Assembly (NCBI GenBank): GCA_902706235.1
Contig: CACSJR010000010.1
Location: forward strand, 124,001 to 188,000
Reading direction: 5' to 3'
Source of the DNA: Citrobacter sp. 18056
GTDB lineage: Bacteria; Pseudomonadota; Gammaproteobacteria; Enterobacterales; Enterobacteriaceae
DNA: 64,000 bases
Position numbers and translations under genes: made by a program. This document shows, one piece after another, positions 9,851-18,984 of this stretch (positions are counted from its first letter, which is position 1; every line of letters starts with the position of its first letter). The notes under the pieces were generated by a model, which was given only the letters and a program-made list of their open reading frames with translations, made no database searches and was not told where the DNA came from.

Positions 9851-10206
9851 TGGTTGCATATATCCCTAGGGCTTCTAATTTATCATTAATAAATTAAAAT
9901 TGGCTCGGCGCTACCAGCCAATAAAATCATTAATTTATGAAAAGTTAACCATAAAAAAACAGATTTAGTAAGGTTTTCTTATGCTAATGTTAAGAAGGTG
10001 CAGTATTGAGTAGTGTAAGTTTTAATAATTACATATGGTTGTAGTTTGTTTGAGGAAATTAAAATAACAAATTCAAATTATTGAATTAAGCTTTTTTAAT
10101 CAGGTATGTTTTGCGACCATAAGATATCCCTCTACTGATCTTCTCTCTGATTTAGCACTGTACTGATTTTGGACCAGGGTCCCTCGTTCTCCCGGCTACT
10201 CCAGAA
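9851..10206. other. AT-rich intergenic part of the remnant island
   Basis: The stretch contains no believable gene. It is strongly AT-rich up to about 10130 and should hold the promoter of the adhesin gene. A short inverted repeat TTGGCT/AGCCAA occurs near 9900-9923. From about 10150 the base composition changes to that of the phage-like fragment that follows. Confidence 0.5.
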
Positions 10207-10341
10207 ATGATGCCAATGACGGCAGAAGGGAAAATAACCACCAGCGGCTTCGGTAGTGTGGAGGATCGGGAGTGGAAAATTGCATCGCTGGATTTTCGAC
10301 TTTCTGAGCAGGAATTCAGTCTGAATATGGCTCTCGAATAA
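10207..10341 (+). pseudogene. Fragment of a phage-like protein (C-terminal 44+ residues)
   Basis: The frame encodes MMPMTAEGKITTSGFGS followed by VEDREWKIASLDFRLSEQ and ends NMALE. The frame is open a little further upstream (to a stop near 10153) with no start signal, so this looks like the 3' end of a longer gene cut off at its 5' side. The G..G..W.I.SL.F.L pattern resembles C-termini of phage tail or late-control D-type proteins, but that is a weak impression. Its base composition is richer in GC than the adhesin beside it. Confidence 0.4.
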
Positions 10342-10358
10342 TGGCGATTCGGCCCGTA

Positions 10359-10408
10359 TTTTGGGGGCAAATTTGGGGGCAAAATCTCTTTTGGGGCGTG
10401 TTTTGGGG
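10359..10408 (+). repeat. Cluster of four TTTGGGG tracts
   Basis: G-runs of 5, 5, 4 and 4 at 10363-10367, 10375-10379, 10393-10396 and 10405-10408 are each preceded by TTT. The first two lie in a 12-bp tandem unit. On the minus strand one frame reads FAPKFAPK, an ending common in integrases, so this may be the 3' scrap of another recombinase gene. The spacing also allows a G-quadruplex on the + strand. Confidence 0.5.
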
Positions 10409-10511
10409 TGGAAAAATGTCCGATATTGACCGCCATTGTCCGATGGGTGATTTTTTTAACTCAATGATATTAAAGTAACTTCATGATTTGCTGCATTTAA
10501 AATAAAACGCA

Positions 10512-10530
10512 CTGTAGTTATCTCTTCATT
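10512..10530 (+). repeat. Right copy of att-like direct repeat (island boundary)
   Basis: This matches 7562-7580 at 16 of 19 positions with a perfect 10-bp start (CTGTAGTTAT). To its right, core gene order resumes with ydbJ. The att role is inferred from position only. Confidence 0.45.
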
Positions 10531-10731
10531 TTAGCAAAGCACCGGGAAAGCCATTTTTGCTTTTGTGTCCTTGGGGGCGTTTGGACGTTGTGCAGATCAA
10601 TTCTGACGGCATTAAATTGGCAGAAAATGTTTCAGAGCACCGAAATGCGCGCCTCGTCTCTCGACGGCAGGGCGCTTGCTGCCTATTATGAACAGGTTTT
10701 GCGAACCGTATTTGACAGGGGAAAGAAGAGA

Positions 10732-10998
10732 ATGCGAGCAGCTTTTTGGGTAGGGTGTGCAGCACTGTTATTATCAGCATGCAGCAGTGAACCAGAACAA
10801 CAGGCCACAGCGGCCCACGTCACGCCGGGTATGCGGGCAGCAATGTCAGACTCAGGTCAGGCAAACTGTGCGATGGTCGGCGGCGCATTATCGGTTGCCC
10901 GTCAGCTGGACGGTTCTGCTATTGGGATGTGCGCATTACCCAACGGCAAGCGATGCAGTGAGCAGTCTCTTGCAACCGGGTCCTGCGCCAGCTACTAA
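10732..10998 (+). CDS. ydbJ: YdbJ, small DUF333 lipoprotein
   Basis: The 88-residue precursor begins MRAAFWVGCAALLLSAC, a signal peptide with lipobox LLSAC, so it should be acylated at Cys17 and anchored in the envelope. The C-terminal half has the DUF333 pattern with three conserved cysteines (NCAMVGG, GMCALPNGKRCSEQS). The function is unknown. The start at 10732 is chosen for the lipoprotein signal and the length identical to E. coli YdbJ; a ribosome site GAAGAGA precedes it. Its stop abuts the convergent hslJ stop with no gap. Confidence 0.9.
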   Translation: MRAAFWVGCAALLLSACSSEPEQQATAAHVTPGMRAAMSDSGQANCAMVGGALSVARQLDGSAIGMCALPNGKRCSEQSLATGSCASY

Positions 10999-11427
10999 TT
11001 AGTTCATCAGGTCGGCGAGCTTATAAACCAGCGAATCATTAGACGTTGCCAGCGTTAACTGGTCTTCGGTCAAGTCTACCTGCACGCCATCCCGCAGCAT
11101 GGTTTTGAGTGTACTGTCCAACTTATTGAGCTGCGGATCTGTGCACAGCATTCGTGTTATCGCGAGCTTTTGCACGGTCAAATCGCCGTCAGAAAGCTTT
11201 CCTTCACCGGTAAACTGGTTACACATGTTGGCGGAGATATGCATATCCTCACCAAAACTCAGCTCCAGCAGCTTCTGGCTGGTGACATCCGTCCCATTCA
11301 CGCTTTCCAGCACAAAACGATGATGCTGTAGTTGCTCCGGTTGAGTGGTCACAGCGCTGGTCGATACACAGCCTGCCAACATCATTCCGGCCGCAAGCAG
11401 CGCGACGGTCATTTTAATAGTGCCCAT
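10999..11427 (-). CDS. hslJ: HslJ, heat-shock lipoprotein of the META fold
   Basis: The 142-residue precursor has the lipobox LAGC after a short hydrophobic signal (MTVALLAAGMMLAGC), then the META domain (HHRFVLESVNGTDVT...KLADLMN). In E. coli it is an outer-membrane-associated protein linked to novobiocin resistance. I chose ATG 11427, which has GGTGA upstream; an in-frame ORF extends to 11454 but adds residues that would spoil the signal. It is convergent with ydbJ and follows ldhA on the same strand, as in E. coli. Confidence 0.88.
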   Translation of the reverse strand: MGTIKMTVALLAAGMMLAGCVSTSAVTTQPEQLQHHRFVLESVNGTDVTSQKLLELSFGEDMHISANMCNQFTGEGKLSDGDLTVQKLAITRMLCTDPQLNKLDSTLKTMLRDGVQVDLTEDQLTLATSNDSLVYKLADLMN

Positions 11428-11505
11428 TAAATATTCACCAAATAAATAATACAAAATCAGAATGACACTTTATTGCGGTGGGGGTGAGTGGAGATTGTCT
11501 GAAAG

Positions 11506-11527
11506 TGCTCCCCGTGGCCGGGGAGCA
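11506..11527 (-). terminator. Probable terminator of ldhA
   Basis: An 8-bp stem TGCTCCCC/GGGGAGCA with a 6-nt loop lies 8 bp past the ldhA stop. The following U-run on the minus strand is weak (CUUUC). Confidence 0.6.
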
Positions 11528-11534
11528 AGAATGG

Positions 11535-12524
11535 TTAAACCAGCGCGTTCGGTGTGCTTTCGCCATTATCGATTTGACGCAGGTTTTCCAGCGTGGTCTG
11601 CGAAATGCTGGTCAGCGCTTCGGCGGTCAGGAATGCCTGGTGGCCGGTGAACAGCACGTTGTGACAGGCCGACAGGCGGCGGAACACGTCATCCTGGATA
11701 ACATCGTTAGATTTATCTTCAAAGAACAGATCGCGTTCATTCTCATATACGTCCATTCCCAGCGCGCCGATTTTCTGGTTTTTCAGCGCTTCGATGGCGG
11801 CCTGCGAGTCAATAAGCCCGCCGCGGCTGGTGTTAATGACCATCACGCCGTCTTTCATCTGCTCGAACGCGCTGTGGTCCAGTAGGTGGTAGTTTTCTGG
11901 GGTCAGTGGACAGTGCAGGGAAATGACGTCCGACTGTGAAAACAGCGTCGGCAGATCAACATATTCCACGCCGAGTTCCAGTGCTGCGTCACTTGGATAC
12001 GGGTCGAACGCCAGCAGTTTCATGCCGAAGCCTTTCAGAATACGCAGCGTTGCGACACCGATTTTACCGGTACCGATCACGCCCGCCGTTTTACCGTGCA
12101 TGGTGAAACCGCACAGGCCTTCCAGCGAGAAGTTGGCATCGCGGGTGCGTTGATAGGCGCGGTGAATACGACGATTCAGCGACATCATCAGCCCGATGGC
12201 ATGTTCCGCGACCGCTTCTGGTGAATAGGCTGGCACGCGAACCACATGCAGACCCAGCTCTTTAGCCGCATCGAGATCGACGTTATTAAAGCCCGCACAG
12301 CGCAGGGCGATATACTTCACGCCTTGTTTTTTCAGCTCTTCCAGAACCGGGCGGCTGCCGTCGTCATTGACGAAAATGCAGACGGCTTCACAGCCGTGCG
12401 CCGTTTTGGCGGTCTTTTCGTTTAAAAGGAAGTCGAAAAATTCAAGTTCAAAGCCAAATGCATCATTAACATCTAGCATGTACTTTTTATCGTACTGCTT
12501 TGTGCTGTAAACTGCGATTTTCAT
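11535..12524 (-). CDS. ldhA: D-lactate dehydrogenase, fermentative, NAD-dependent
   Basis: This cytoplasmic enzyme reduces pyruvate to D-lactate with NADH in fermentation. It has 329 residues like E. coli LdhA and starts MKIAVYSTKQYDKKY at 12524 with ribosome site GGAG. The frame extends to 12581, but the added N-terminus is not in the family. The NAD-binding motif is GVIGTGKIG; the catalytic set is Arg in NTSRGGLID, Glu in GMDVYENE and His in TGHQAFLT. It lies between hslJ and the divergent ydbH. Confidence 0.96.
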   Translation of the reverse strand: MKIAVYSTKQYDKKYMLDVNDAFGFELEFFDFLLNEKTAKTAHGCEAVCIFVNDDGSRPVLEELKKQGVKYIALRCAGFNNVDLDAAKELGLHVVRVPAYSPEAVAEHAIGLMMSLNRRIHRAYQRTRDANFSLEGLCGFTMHGKTAGVIGTGKIGVATLRILKGFGMKLLAFDPYPSDAALELGVEYVDLPTLFSQSDVISLHCPLTPENYHLLDHSAFEQMKDGVMVINTSRGGLIDSQAAIEALKNQKIGALGMDVYENERDLFFEDKSNDVIQDDVFRRLSACHNVLFTGHQAFLTAEALTSISQTTLENLRQIDNGESTPNALV

Positions 12525-12780
12525 AAGACTTTTCTCCAGTGATATTAACGTCACGGTAGCATATTTAAAATAATCATACAAATTTTAAAATTTAGTTTAA
12601 TCATCAGGTTATAACAAAGAGTGTAGAGCATAACGTGCAGAGGTTTGATGGATTTTCAGGAAGGTGCAAAACACACCATCTATGCTTAAACCTGACGGTG
12701 ACTTTAACAGGTGGGCTAAACATGCCACAATATGCGCCACTTCGGCTTTTAATTACACAGAATCAGGATGTTAACAGCCC

Positions 12781-15420
12781 ATGAAGGGTATCTGGAAAGC
12801 CACGATTGCGCTACTGCTGTTACTGATCCTCCTGCCGCTGACACTTCTGCTGACGTTGACGCACTGGGTGCCGAGGCTCGCGGGTATCTGGCTTCCGGCC
12901 GGTACGCGAATCGCCATAGAGAAAAGCCCCCGTTTAACCCGCAATTCGGTGCTTGTACCTGAATTGCGTTATCTGGTGGGGGACTGCCAACTTGCAGAGG
13001 TTCACGATCTCGAGCTGTCACACCCTGGTCGTTGGCGCGTGCACGTGGGCCAACTCGACATGAATTCCACCTGCCTGAGTAAGCTTCCCGAAAGCACGCC
13101 GACGCCTGGCGCGCCGCGCAGTCTTGCCGAGTGGCAATCCATGCTGCCGAACAGTTGGCTGACTATCGATCAGTTACGCCTGTCGCCATGGGAAAAATGG
13201 CAGGGGACACTGGCGATATCATTGGCACCATCAATGCAAACGCTGGCCTACAACGGAGATGGGGTGCATTTACAGGCCAACCTGAAAGGACAGCAGCTGA
13301 CCGTCAACCGCTTTGAAGCAAAAGTTCAGGCTGACGAACCCCCGATTAAACTGGTTGGCGAATTCACCATGCCGCTGGTGCCGGACGGTTTGCCCGTAAG
13401 CGGCCATGCGGTCACCACCTTCCAGATGCCAAATCCCTCCGCGCTGGTAGATGCCGAACTTGAGTGGCATGAAAACCAGGGCCAACTGGTCATGATGGAG
13501 CGCGGTAATACAGAGCCACTGCTTGATTTGCCATGGGAGCTGACCCGCGAACGGCTGACGATCAGCGATGGCCGCTGGAACTGGCCGTGGCAGGATGGCG
13601 TTCCGCTGAGCGGACGCGTCGGCTTAAAAATCGATAACTGGCAGCAGGGCATCGATAAGATGCAGATTTCAGGGCGGCTCAACGTGCTGACGCAAGGCGA
13701 TGCCGGGAAGGGTAACGCCGTGCTGACCATCGGGCCGGGCACATTGAGTATGGACCATAGCGCCATGCCGTTGCAGCTGACCGGTGAAGCGAAATACGAC
13801 GATCTGGTGCTGTACGCGATTCTTTCGGCCCAGCTCAGCGGCCCGCTAACCGACCCAACACTCAGCTTTGCGCCTGGCTCATTACTGCGCTCGCGCGGTC
13901 GTATTATAGATTCCCTGAATATTGATGAAATCCGCTGGCCATTGGCGGGCGTGCATATCAGCAGTCAGGGCGTTGATGGGCGTCTACAGGCGATCCTGCG
14001 CGCCCACGAGCAGGAAATGGGTGATTTTGTCCTGCACCTCGATGGTCAGGCTAATAATTTTCTGCCCGATAAAGGCAGCTGGCGCTGGCATTACTGGGGC
14101 GACGGACATTTCACGCCAATGCAGGCGCGCTGGGATATGAAAGGCGACGGGGAATGGCGCGACAGCTCTATCGTGCTTAACAGCCTGTCGACGGGCTTCG
14201 ACAAACTGCAGTACGGCACCATGAATGTCAGCCAGCCGCGGCTGGTGCTCGAAAAGCCGATTCACTGGATCCGCAACGAGCAACACCCGTCGCTGACCGG
14301 GGCGCTTTCCCTTGATGCGGGCGAAACACTGTTCAGCGGCGGCAGCGTTTTACCGCCGTCAACGCTCAAATTCAGCGTAGACGGGCGCGACCCGACCTGG
14401 TTCCAGTTTAAGGGCGATCTTCACGCGGCGGACATTGGCCCGATCCGCCTTAACGGGCGCTGGGACGGCGAACGTCTGCGCGGCGAGGCCTGGTGGCCGA
14501 AACAGTCGCTGAAAGTGTTCCAGCCGCTGGTTCCACCCGACTGGAAAATGAATCTGCGCGACGGCACGTTGTACGCCCAGGTGGCGTTTTCCGCTGCAGC
14601 CGGGCAGGGATTTGAAGCCGGTGGGCATGGCGTTTTGAAAGGCGGAAGCGCCTGGATGACGGACAACCAATTCAACGGCATCGACTTTGTTCTGCCGTTT
14701 CGCTTCAGCGAAGGTGACTGGGAGCTGGGCACACGCGGTCCGGTGTCTCTGCGCATTGGTGAAATCGTCAACCAGGTGACGGCCAGCAATTTTACGGCTG
14801 ATTTACAGGGCAGCTATCCGTGGGACGAACGCAACCCGCTGATGCTCAGTGACGTGAACGTCGACGTTCTGGGCGGCAAGCTTTCGATGCTACAGCTGCG
14901 AATGCCGCAGCACGACCCGGCGCTGCTGCGAGTGCAGAATATCTCCTCCAGCGAGCTTATCAGCGCGGTGAATCCAAAGCAGTTTACGATGTCAGGCCCG
15001 GTGAGCGGGGCGCTGCCGCTGTGGCTCGACAATGAAAAATGGATAATCAAAGATGGCTGGCTGACTAACCCCGGCCCGATGACGCTGCGTATTGATAAAG
15101 ACACCGCCGATGCGGTGGTGGAAGATAATATGGTCGCGGGTGTGGCGATTAACTGGCTGCGCTATATGGAAATCTCCCGTTCATGGACCAAAATCAATCT
15201 CGATAATCTCGGCCTGCTGACGCTGAAATCTACTGTGACCGGCATCAGCCGGGTGGACGGCAAAAGTAGCACCGTGAATTTAAACTATACCCATGAAGAG
15301 AATGTGTTCGATCTTTGGCGCAGTTTGCGCTTTGGCGACAATCTTCAGGCATGGCTTGAGCAAAACGCGGTCCTTCCCGACCCGCGCTGCCGGGCAGGCA
15401 AGGACTGTAAGGAGCAATAA
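12781..15420 (+). CDS. ydbH: YdbH, AsmA-like inter-membrane lipid homeostasis protein
   Basis: This 879-residue protein (same length as E. coli YdbH) has one N-terminal membrane helix (ATIALLLLLILLPLTLLLTLTHWV) followed by a long beta-rich periplasmic domain of the AsmA-like superfamily. In E. coli, YdbH bridges the envelope together with the outer-membrane lipoprotein YnbE and is partly redundant with TamB and YhdP in phospholipid transport. The gene overlaps ynbE by one base (TAATG) and heads the ydbH-ynbE-ydbL operon. The start at 12781 fits the length; the ribosome site is weak. Confidence 0.95.
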   Translation: MKGIWKATIALLLLLILLPLTLLLTLTHWVPRLAGIWLPAGTRIAIEKSPRLTRNSVLVPELRYLVGDCQLAEVHDLELSHPGRWRVHVGQLDMNSTCLSKLPESTPTPGAPRSLAEWQSMLPNSWLTIDQLRLSPWEKWQGTLAISLAPSMQTLAYNGDGVHLQANLKGQQLTVNRFEAKVQADEPPIKLVGEFTMPLVPDGLPVSGHAVTTFQMPNPSALVDAELEWHENQGQLVMMERGNTEPLLDLPWELTRERLTISDGRWNWPWQDGVPLSGRVGLKIDNWQQGIDKMQISGRLNVLTQGDAGKGNAVLTIGPGTLSMDHSAMPLQLTGEAKYDDLVLYAILSAQLSGPLTDPTLSFAPGSLLRSRGRIIDSLNIDEIRWPLAGVHISSQGVDGRLQAILRAHEQEMGDFVLHLDGQANNFLPDKGSWRWHYWGDGHFTPMQARWDMKGDGEWRDSSIVLNSLSTGFDKLQYGTMNVSQPRLVLEKPIHWIRNEQHPSLTGALSLDAGETLFSGGSVLPPSTLKFSVDGRDPTWFQFKGDLHAADIGPIRLNGRWDGERLRGEAWWPKQSLKVFQPLVPPDWKMNLRDGTLYAQVAFSAAAGQGFEAGGHGVLKGGSAWMTDNQFNGIDFVLPFRFSEGDWELGTRGPVSLRIGEIVNQVTASNFTADLQGSYPWDERNPLMLSDVNVDVLGGKLSMLQLRMPQHDPALLRVQNISSSELISAVNPKQFTMSGPVSGALPLWLDNEKWIIKDGWLTNPGPMTLRIDKDTADAVVEDNMVAGVAINWLRYMEISRSWTKINLDNLGLLTLKSTVTGISRVDGKSSTVNLNYTHEENVFDLWRSLRFGDNLQAWLEQNAVLPDPRCRAGKDCKEQ

Positions 15421-15611
15421 TGAAAGTGAAAATCGCCATGCTGAGCGGGCTGGCGGCCTTTAGCCTCAGCGGCTGTACGCCGCGCATTGAGGTCGCGGCC
15501 CCCAAGGAGCCGATAACCATCAATATGAATGTCAAAATCGAACATGAGATCCACATCAAGGTCGATAAAGACGTCGAAAACTTGCTGAAATCTCGCAGCG
15601 ATTTATTCTGA
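15420..15611 (+). CDS. ynbE: YnbE outer-membrane lipoprotein, partner of YdbH
   Basis: The 63-residue precursor has the lipobox LSGC near residue 19 (MLSGLAAFSLSGCTPRIEV) and a short alternating hydrophobic stretch (ITINMNVKIEHEIHIKV) that looks like beta strand. This agrees with the E. coli model in which YnbE multimers extend the YdbH hydrophobic groove to the outer membrane. The start codon overlaps the ydbH stop, so translation is probably coupled. Confidence 0.93.
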   Translation: MKVKIAMLSGLAAFSLSGCTPRIEVAAPKEPITINMNVKIEHEIHIKVDKDVENLLKSRSDLF

Positions 15612-15621
15612 GGCCGCAGCG

Positions 15622-15945
15622 ATGAAAAAATTACTGTTAATGGCGGTTCTGAGTGTTGGGCTAATCAGCCAGAGCGTGTTTGCGCTGACACTTGACGAAG
15701 CCCGAGCACAGGGGCGTGTCGGGGAAACCCTGACCGGCTATCTGGCGCCAGTGGCACAGGATAAAGAAACGGTGGCGCTGGTGAAGCAAATCAACGACGC
15801 GCGCAGCGAAAGCTATCAGCAGCTGGCAGACAGCAACAATTTGCCGGTGGATGAAGTCGCAAAGATGGCCGGGAAAAAGCTGGTTGCGCGAGCGCAGCCG
15901 GGAGAATACGTGAAGGGCCTGAACGGAAAATGGCTGAAGAAGTGA
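15622..15945 (+). CDS. ydbL: YdbL, periplasmic DUF1318 protein
   Basis: The 107-residue precursor has a Sec signal peptide (MKKLLLMAVLSVGLISQSVFA, cleavage before LTLDEA) and a small helical DUF1318 domain rich in charged residues. It is the third gene of the ydbH-ynbE-ydbL operon, 10 bp after ynbE. In E. coli it is thought to help assemble or regulate the YdbH-YnbE bridge. It ends directly against the convergent feaR stop codon. Confidence 0.92.
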   Translation: MKKLLLMAVLSVGLISQSVFALTLDEARAQGRVGETLTGYLAPVAQDKETVALVKQINDARSESYQQLADSNNLPVDEVAKMAGKKLVARAQPGEYVKGLNGKWLKK

Positions 15946-16854
15946 TCAGCGATTGCGTTTGCGGTACTCGCCGGGCGACACGCCAAAGCGCTGGCGAAAG
16001 GCGGTAGAAAAATGGCTGTGATCGGTAAAGCCCCAGCTGAACCCGATTCCCGCCAGCTTTTCGTCATCGGCGGCGCTGCGTATCGCTTTGGCGCAAAGAT
16101 CCAGCCGCCGGTTTTTAATGTATTGCGCCACCACCAGACCTTTATTAGCGAACATCCGGTACAGACTTCTTACCGACATCCCCGTTTCATTGGCCAGCCA
16201 TTCTGGGCGCAGCATTTCTGACTGCAAATGGCTGTCTATCAGTTGCACAACCTTATCGAACTGCTTGTCGCGGCGTGACGGTGTCACTTCTTGCTGCTGC
16301 AACACTGGGCGCAGCAGGCACACAATCGCCTCCAGCGCGGCTTCGCTTTCTTTGCCGGACAGCTCGCGGTTATTCATGCTTTCCTGCAACAAGCGATGAC
16401 TCATTTGCACCATCGGCAAGTTTTTCCCTAAACGCTGAACGCAATGGCTTTCGCCCACGCGCAGCTGTTGTTCCAGCAAGCTTCTTGGCAACAACAGCGA
16501 AGTCTGACGGGAGCGTTGTTGCCAGATGATAGAACACGGACGGGAGGCATCGACCAGCGTAATGTCGCCGGGGTGGATAACCGTCTGACGTTCGTTTTGC
16601 TCAATTATTGCCTGGCCTTCCAGCTGGAAAACGGTGTAGAACCAGCTGTCGTTTTGTTTACTGATCTCGTTTTTGGTGCGGTAGAGATTAACGTTGGCGG
16701 TGGTGACGGTGCTAAGTTTTAGCCCCTGCGCATAGCCGGTTTCCAGATGCCCCGAAAACTCGCCTTCCAGTGGGCGAGCGGCAAAGTTGCCACACTCCTG
16801 GTTTATCTGGGCCAGCCACTGCTGGAATTGCTCATTGCCTGAGATCTGCGCCAT
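15946..16854 (-). CDS. feaR: FeaR, AraC-type activator of amine oxidation genes
   Basis: This 302-residue regulator has an N-terminal sensing domain (EQFQQWLAQINQECGNF and onward) and a C-terminal double helix-turn-helix AraC domain in the last ~100 residues (GFSWGFTDHSHFSTAFRQRFGVSPGEYRK). In E. coli it activates tynA and feaB in response to aromatic amines or their aldehydes. It is divergent from feaB across 232 bp. Two FeaR-like sites lie before feaB and two before tynA. Confidence 0.93.
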   Translation of the reverse strand: MAQISGNEQFQQWLAQINQECGNFAARPLEGEFSGHLETGYAQGLKLSTVTTANVNLYRTKNEISKQNDSWFYTVFQLEGQAIIEQNERQTVIHPGDITLVDASRPCSIIWQQRSRQTSLLLPRSLLEQQLRVGESHCVQRLGKNLPMVQMSHRLLQESMNNRELSGKESEAALEAIVCLLRPVLQQQEVTPSRRDKQFDKVVQLIDSHLQSEMLRPEWLANETGMSVRSLYRMFANKGLVVAQYIKNRRLDLCAKAIRSAADDEKLAGIGFSWGFTDHSHFSTAFRQRFGVSPGEYRKRNR

Positions 16855-16989
16855 GTCCTGCCTCGGTCATTGAAGTGCCAACACATTGTTGCATTTATGT
16901 TGCATAAACAAGCTTATCCTGGTGACTATACGAAAGAACTATCACTGGCGACAGGAGGCAGCATGACTATTGTCACTGTTTGCGAGGGC

Positions 16990-17005
16990 TGTCACAGGCG
17001 ACAAA
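16990..17005 (+). promoter_or_regulatory. FeaR-like site 1 upstream of feaB
   Basis: TGTCACAGGCGACAAA fits the reported FeaR pattern TGNCA-N8-AAA perfectly. It lies 21 bp upstream of, and in the same orientation as, a second site. Binding is inferred. Confidence 0.7.
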
Positions 17006-17010
17006 GCGAA

Positions 17011-17026
17011 TGACACAGAGACAAAA
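17011..17026 (+). promoter_or_regulatory. FeaR-like site 2 upstream of feaB
   Basis: TGACACAGAGACAAAA fits TGNCA-N8-AAA. The 21-bp distance to site 1 puts both on the same face of the helix, as expected for two FeaR monomers or a dimer on direct repeats. Confidence 0.65.
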
Positions 17027-17086
17027 ACGGAAAAGGCGCGCGGCTTCTACACTGGTTAAAACCGTGAAAGGTAATAAGGAGCTGAT

Positions 17087-18586
17087 ATGTCTGATTCACA
17101 GGTCGCGTTGCTTGAGAGCGTACAACAATTTCTGGCGCGCCAGCACGGGCTCTATATTGACGGAAAGCAACAGGCCTCACGCAGTGACAAGCGCCTGACC
17201 GTCTGGGACCCGGCGACGGGCAAAGCCATCGCCACCACTGCAGATGCGGACAGCGCGGATGTTGATGCCGCGGTAATGTCTGCCTGGCGCGCGTTCGTTG
17301 ACCGCCGTTGGGCCGGGCGGATGCCTGCGGAGCGCGAACGTATCTTGCTGCGTTTTGCTGATTTAGTGGAAAAACATTCAGAAGAACTGGCGCAGCTGGA
17401 AACGCTGGAGCAGGGCAAGTCGATCAACATTTCCCGCATGTTTGAGGTGGCCTGTACGCTGAACTGGATGCGTTACACCGCCGGGCTGGCGACCAAAATC
17501 ACCGGGCAAACGCTGGATGTTTCTATTCCGCTGCCTGCGGGTGCACGCTATCAGGCGTGGACGCGTAAAGAGCCGGTGGGCGTGGTAGCCGGGATTGTGC
17601 CATGGAACTTCCCGCTGATGATTGGCATGTGGAAAGTAATGCCCGCGCTGGCGGCAGGCTGTTCTATCGTTATCAAACCGTCCGAAACCACACCGTTGAC
17701 GCTGCTGCGCGTGGCGGAGCTGGCGACCGAAGCGGGTGTGCCAGAAGGCGTATTTAATGTGGTAACCGGCAGCGGTGCCGAATGTGGCTCAGCGCTGACG
17801 TCGCATCCGCATGTCGCCAAGGTGAGCTTTACCGGCTCAACAGCGACGGGCAAACAGATCGCCCGCACGGCGGCAGACCGTCTGACGCGCGTCACCCTGG
17901 AACTGGGCGGTAAAAACCCGGCAATTGTACTGAAAGACGCCGATCCGCAGTGGGTAATTGAAGGCCTGATGATGGGCAGTTTCCTTAATCAGGGCCAGGT
18001 GTGCGCGGCCAGCTCGCGCATTTACATTGAAGCGCCGCTGTTTGACACCCTTGTCACTGGTTTTGAGCAGGCGGTGAAATCCCTGAGCGTCGGGCCGGGT
18101 ATGTCCGAAAGCGCACAGATTAACCCGCTGGCCTCACGCGCACACTGCGACAAAGTCGCGGCGTTCCTGCATGAAGCCGAGCAAAACAAAGCCGAGTTGA
18201 TTAGCGGTAACACCGGGCCAGAAGGCCAGGGTTATTACGTTCGACCGACGCTGGTGGTCAACCCGGATGCGCGTCTGCGTTTAACGCGCGAAGAAGTCTT
18301 TGGCCCGGTGGTGAACCTGGTGCGCGTCGCGGACGGCGACGAAGCGCTGCGTCTGGCAAATGAAAGTGAATACGGCCTGACCGCCAGTGTCTGGACGCAA
18401 AATCTCTCTCAGGCGCTGGGCTACAGCGACCGCTTACAGGCGGGTACGGTGTGGGTCAATAGCCATACGCTGATTGACCCAAATCTGCCGTTTGGTGGCA
18501 TGAAGCAGTCCGGTACCGGACGCGATTTCGGCCCGGACTGGCTCGACGGCTGGTGTGAAACCAAATCAGTGTGCGTGCGTTATTAA
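17087..18586 (+). CDS. feaB: Phenylacetaldehyde dehydrogenase
   Basis: This 499-residue cytoplasmic NAD-dependent aldehyde dehydrogenase oxidises phenylacetaldehyde (and 4-hydroxyphenylacetaldehyde) to the acid. Family marks: PWNFPL, the nucleotide-binding FTGSTATGK, general-base Glu in LELGGKNP and catalytic Cys306 in GQVCAASSR. The start has ribosome site AAGGAG at 6-nt spacing. It lies downstream of divergent feaR with tandem FeaR-like sites. In E. coli tynA follows directly; here a toxin-antitoxin pair and a diguanylate cyclase gene lie between. Confidence 0.95.
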   Translation: MSDSQVALLESVQQFLARQHGLYIDGKQQASRSDKRLTVWDPATGKAIATTADADSADVDAAVMSAWRAFVDRRWAGRMPAERERILLRFADLVEKHSEELAQLETLEQGKSINISRMFEVACTLNWMRYTAGLATKITGQTLDVSIPLPAGARYQAWTRKEPVGVVAGIVPWNFPLMIGMWKVMPALAAGCSIVIKPSETTPLTLLRVAELATEAGVPEGVFNVVTGSGAECGSALTSHPHVAKVSFTGSTATGKQIARTAADRLTRVTLELGGKNPAIVLKDADPQWVIEGLMMGSFLNQGQVCAASSRIYIEAPLFDTLVTGFEQAVKSLSVGPGMSESAQINPLASRAHCDKVAAFLHEAEQNKAELISGNTGPEGQGYYVRPTLVVNPDARLRLTREEVFGPVVNLVRVADGDEALRLANESEYGLTASVWTQNLSQALGYSDRLQAGTVWVNSHTLIDPNLPFGGMKQSGTGRDFGPDWLDGWCETKSVCVRY

Positions 18587-18698
18587 CGAAGCCATTAGCT
18601 CTCCGTTCGGGAGGCCTGTCCGGCGTTCTGCATTCAGAACTGAGCGCATCGTGCGGTGGTGTGGGAGGAGGCTGGTCGTGAGATCAGCCCTATCCCGA

Positions 18699-18983
18699 TC
18701 AATGGGCCGCTAGCACGTGAAAGAAAGCAGGGTCCGCCTGAATCACGGCCAGAACTTTGGCTGCCAGTCCTGTCGGGTTACGTCTTTTCGCTTCCCAGCT
18801 TTTAATGGTATCGAGGCTGGTGCCCAGTGCTTTCGCCATTTCGCTTTGAGAAACGTTGAGCTGCTCTCTGATGGCTTTCACGTCGGCAATTTCATAGCAG
18901 GTAACACGGCCGGGGGCTTTGTCGCCGTTTTTGATGTCGACCGCTTCTTCCAGGGACGCTTTCAACTCGTTAAAAAAAGTCAT
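18699..18983 (-). CDS. HigA/NadS-type antitoxin with Xre helix-turn-helix
   Basis: This 94-residue protein has a C-terminal helix-turn-helix (IREQLNVSQSEMAKALGTSLDTIKSWEAKRRNPTGLAAKVLAV) typical of antitoxins encoded after a RelE/HigB-like toxin. It starts 1 bp after the toxin gene's stop, so the two are co-transcribed in toxin-antitoxin order. The HTH looks complete. It probably binds the repeated motif upstream of the toxin. Confidence 0.85.
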   Translation of the reverse strand: MTFFNELKASLEEAVDIKNGDKAPGRVTCYEIADVKAIREQLNVSQSEMAKALGTSLDTIKSWEAKRRNPTGLAAKVLAVIQADPAFFHVLAAH

Positions 18984-18984
18984 A

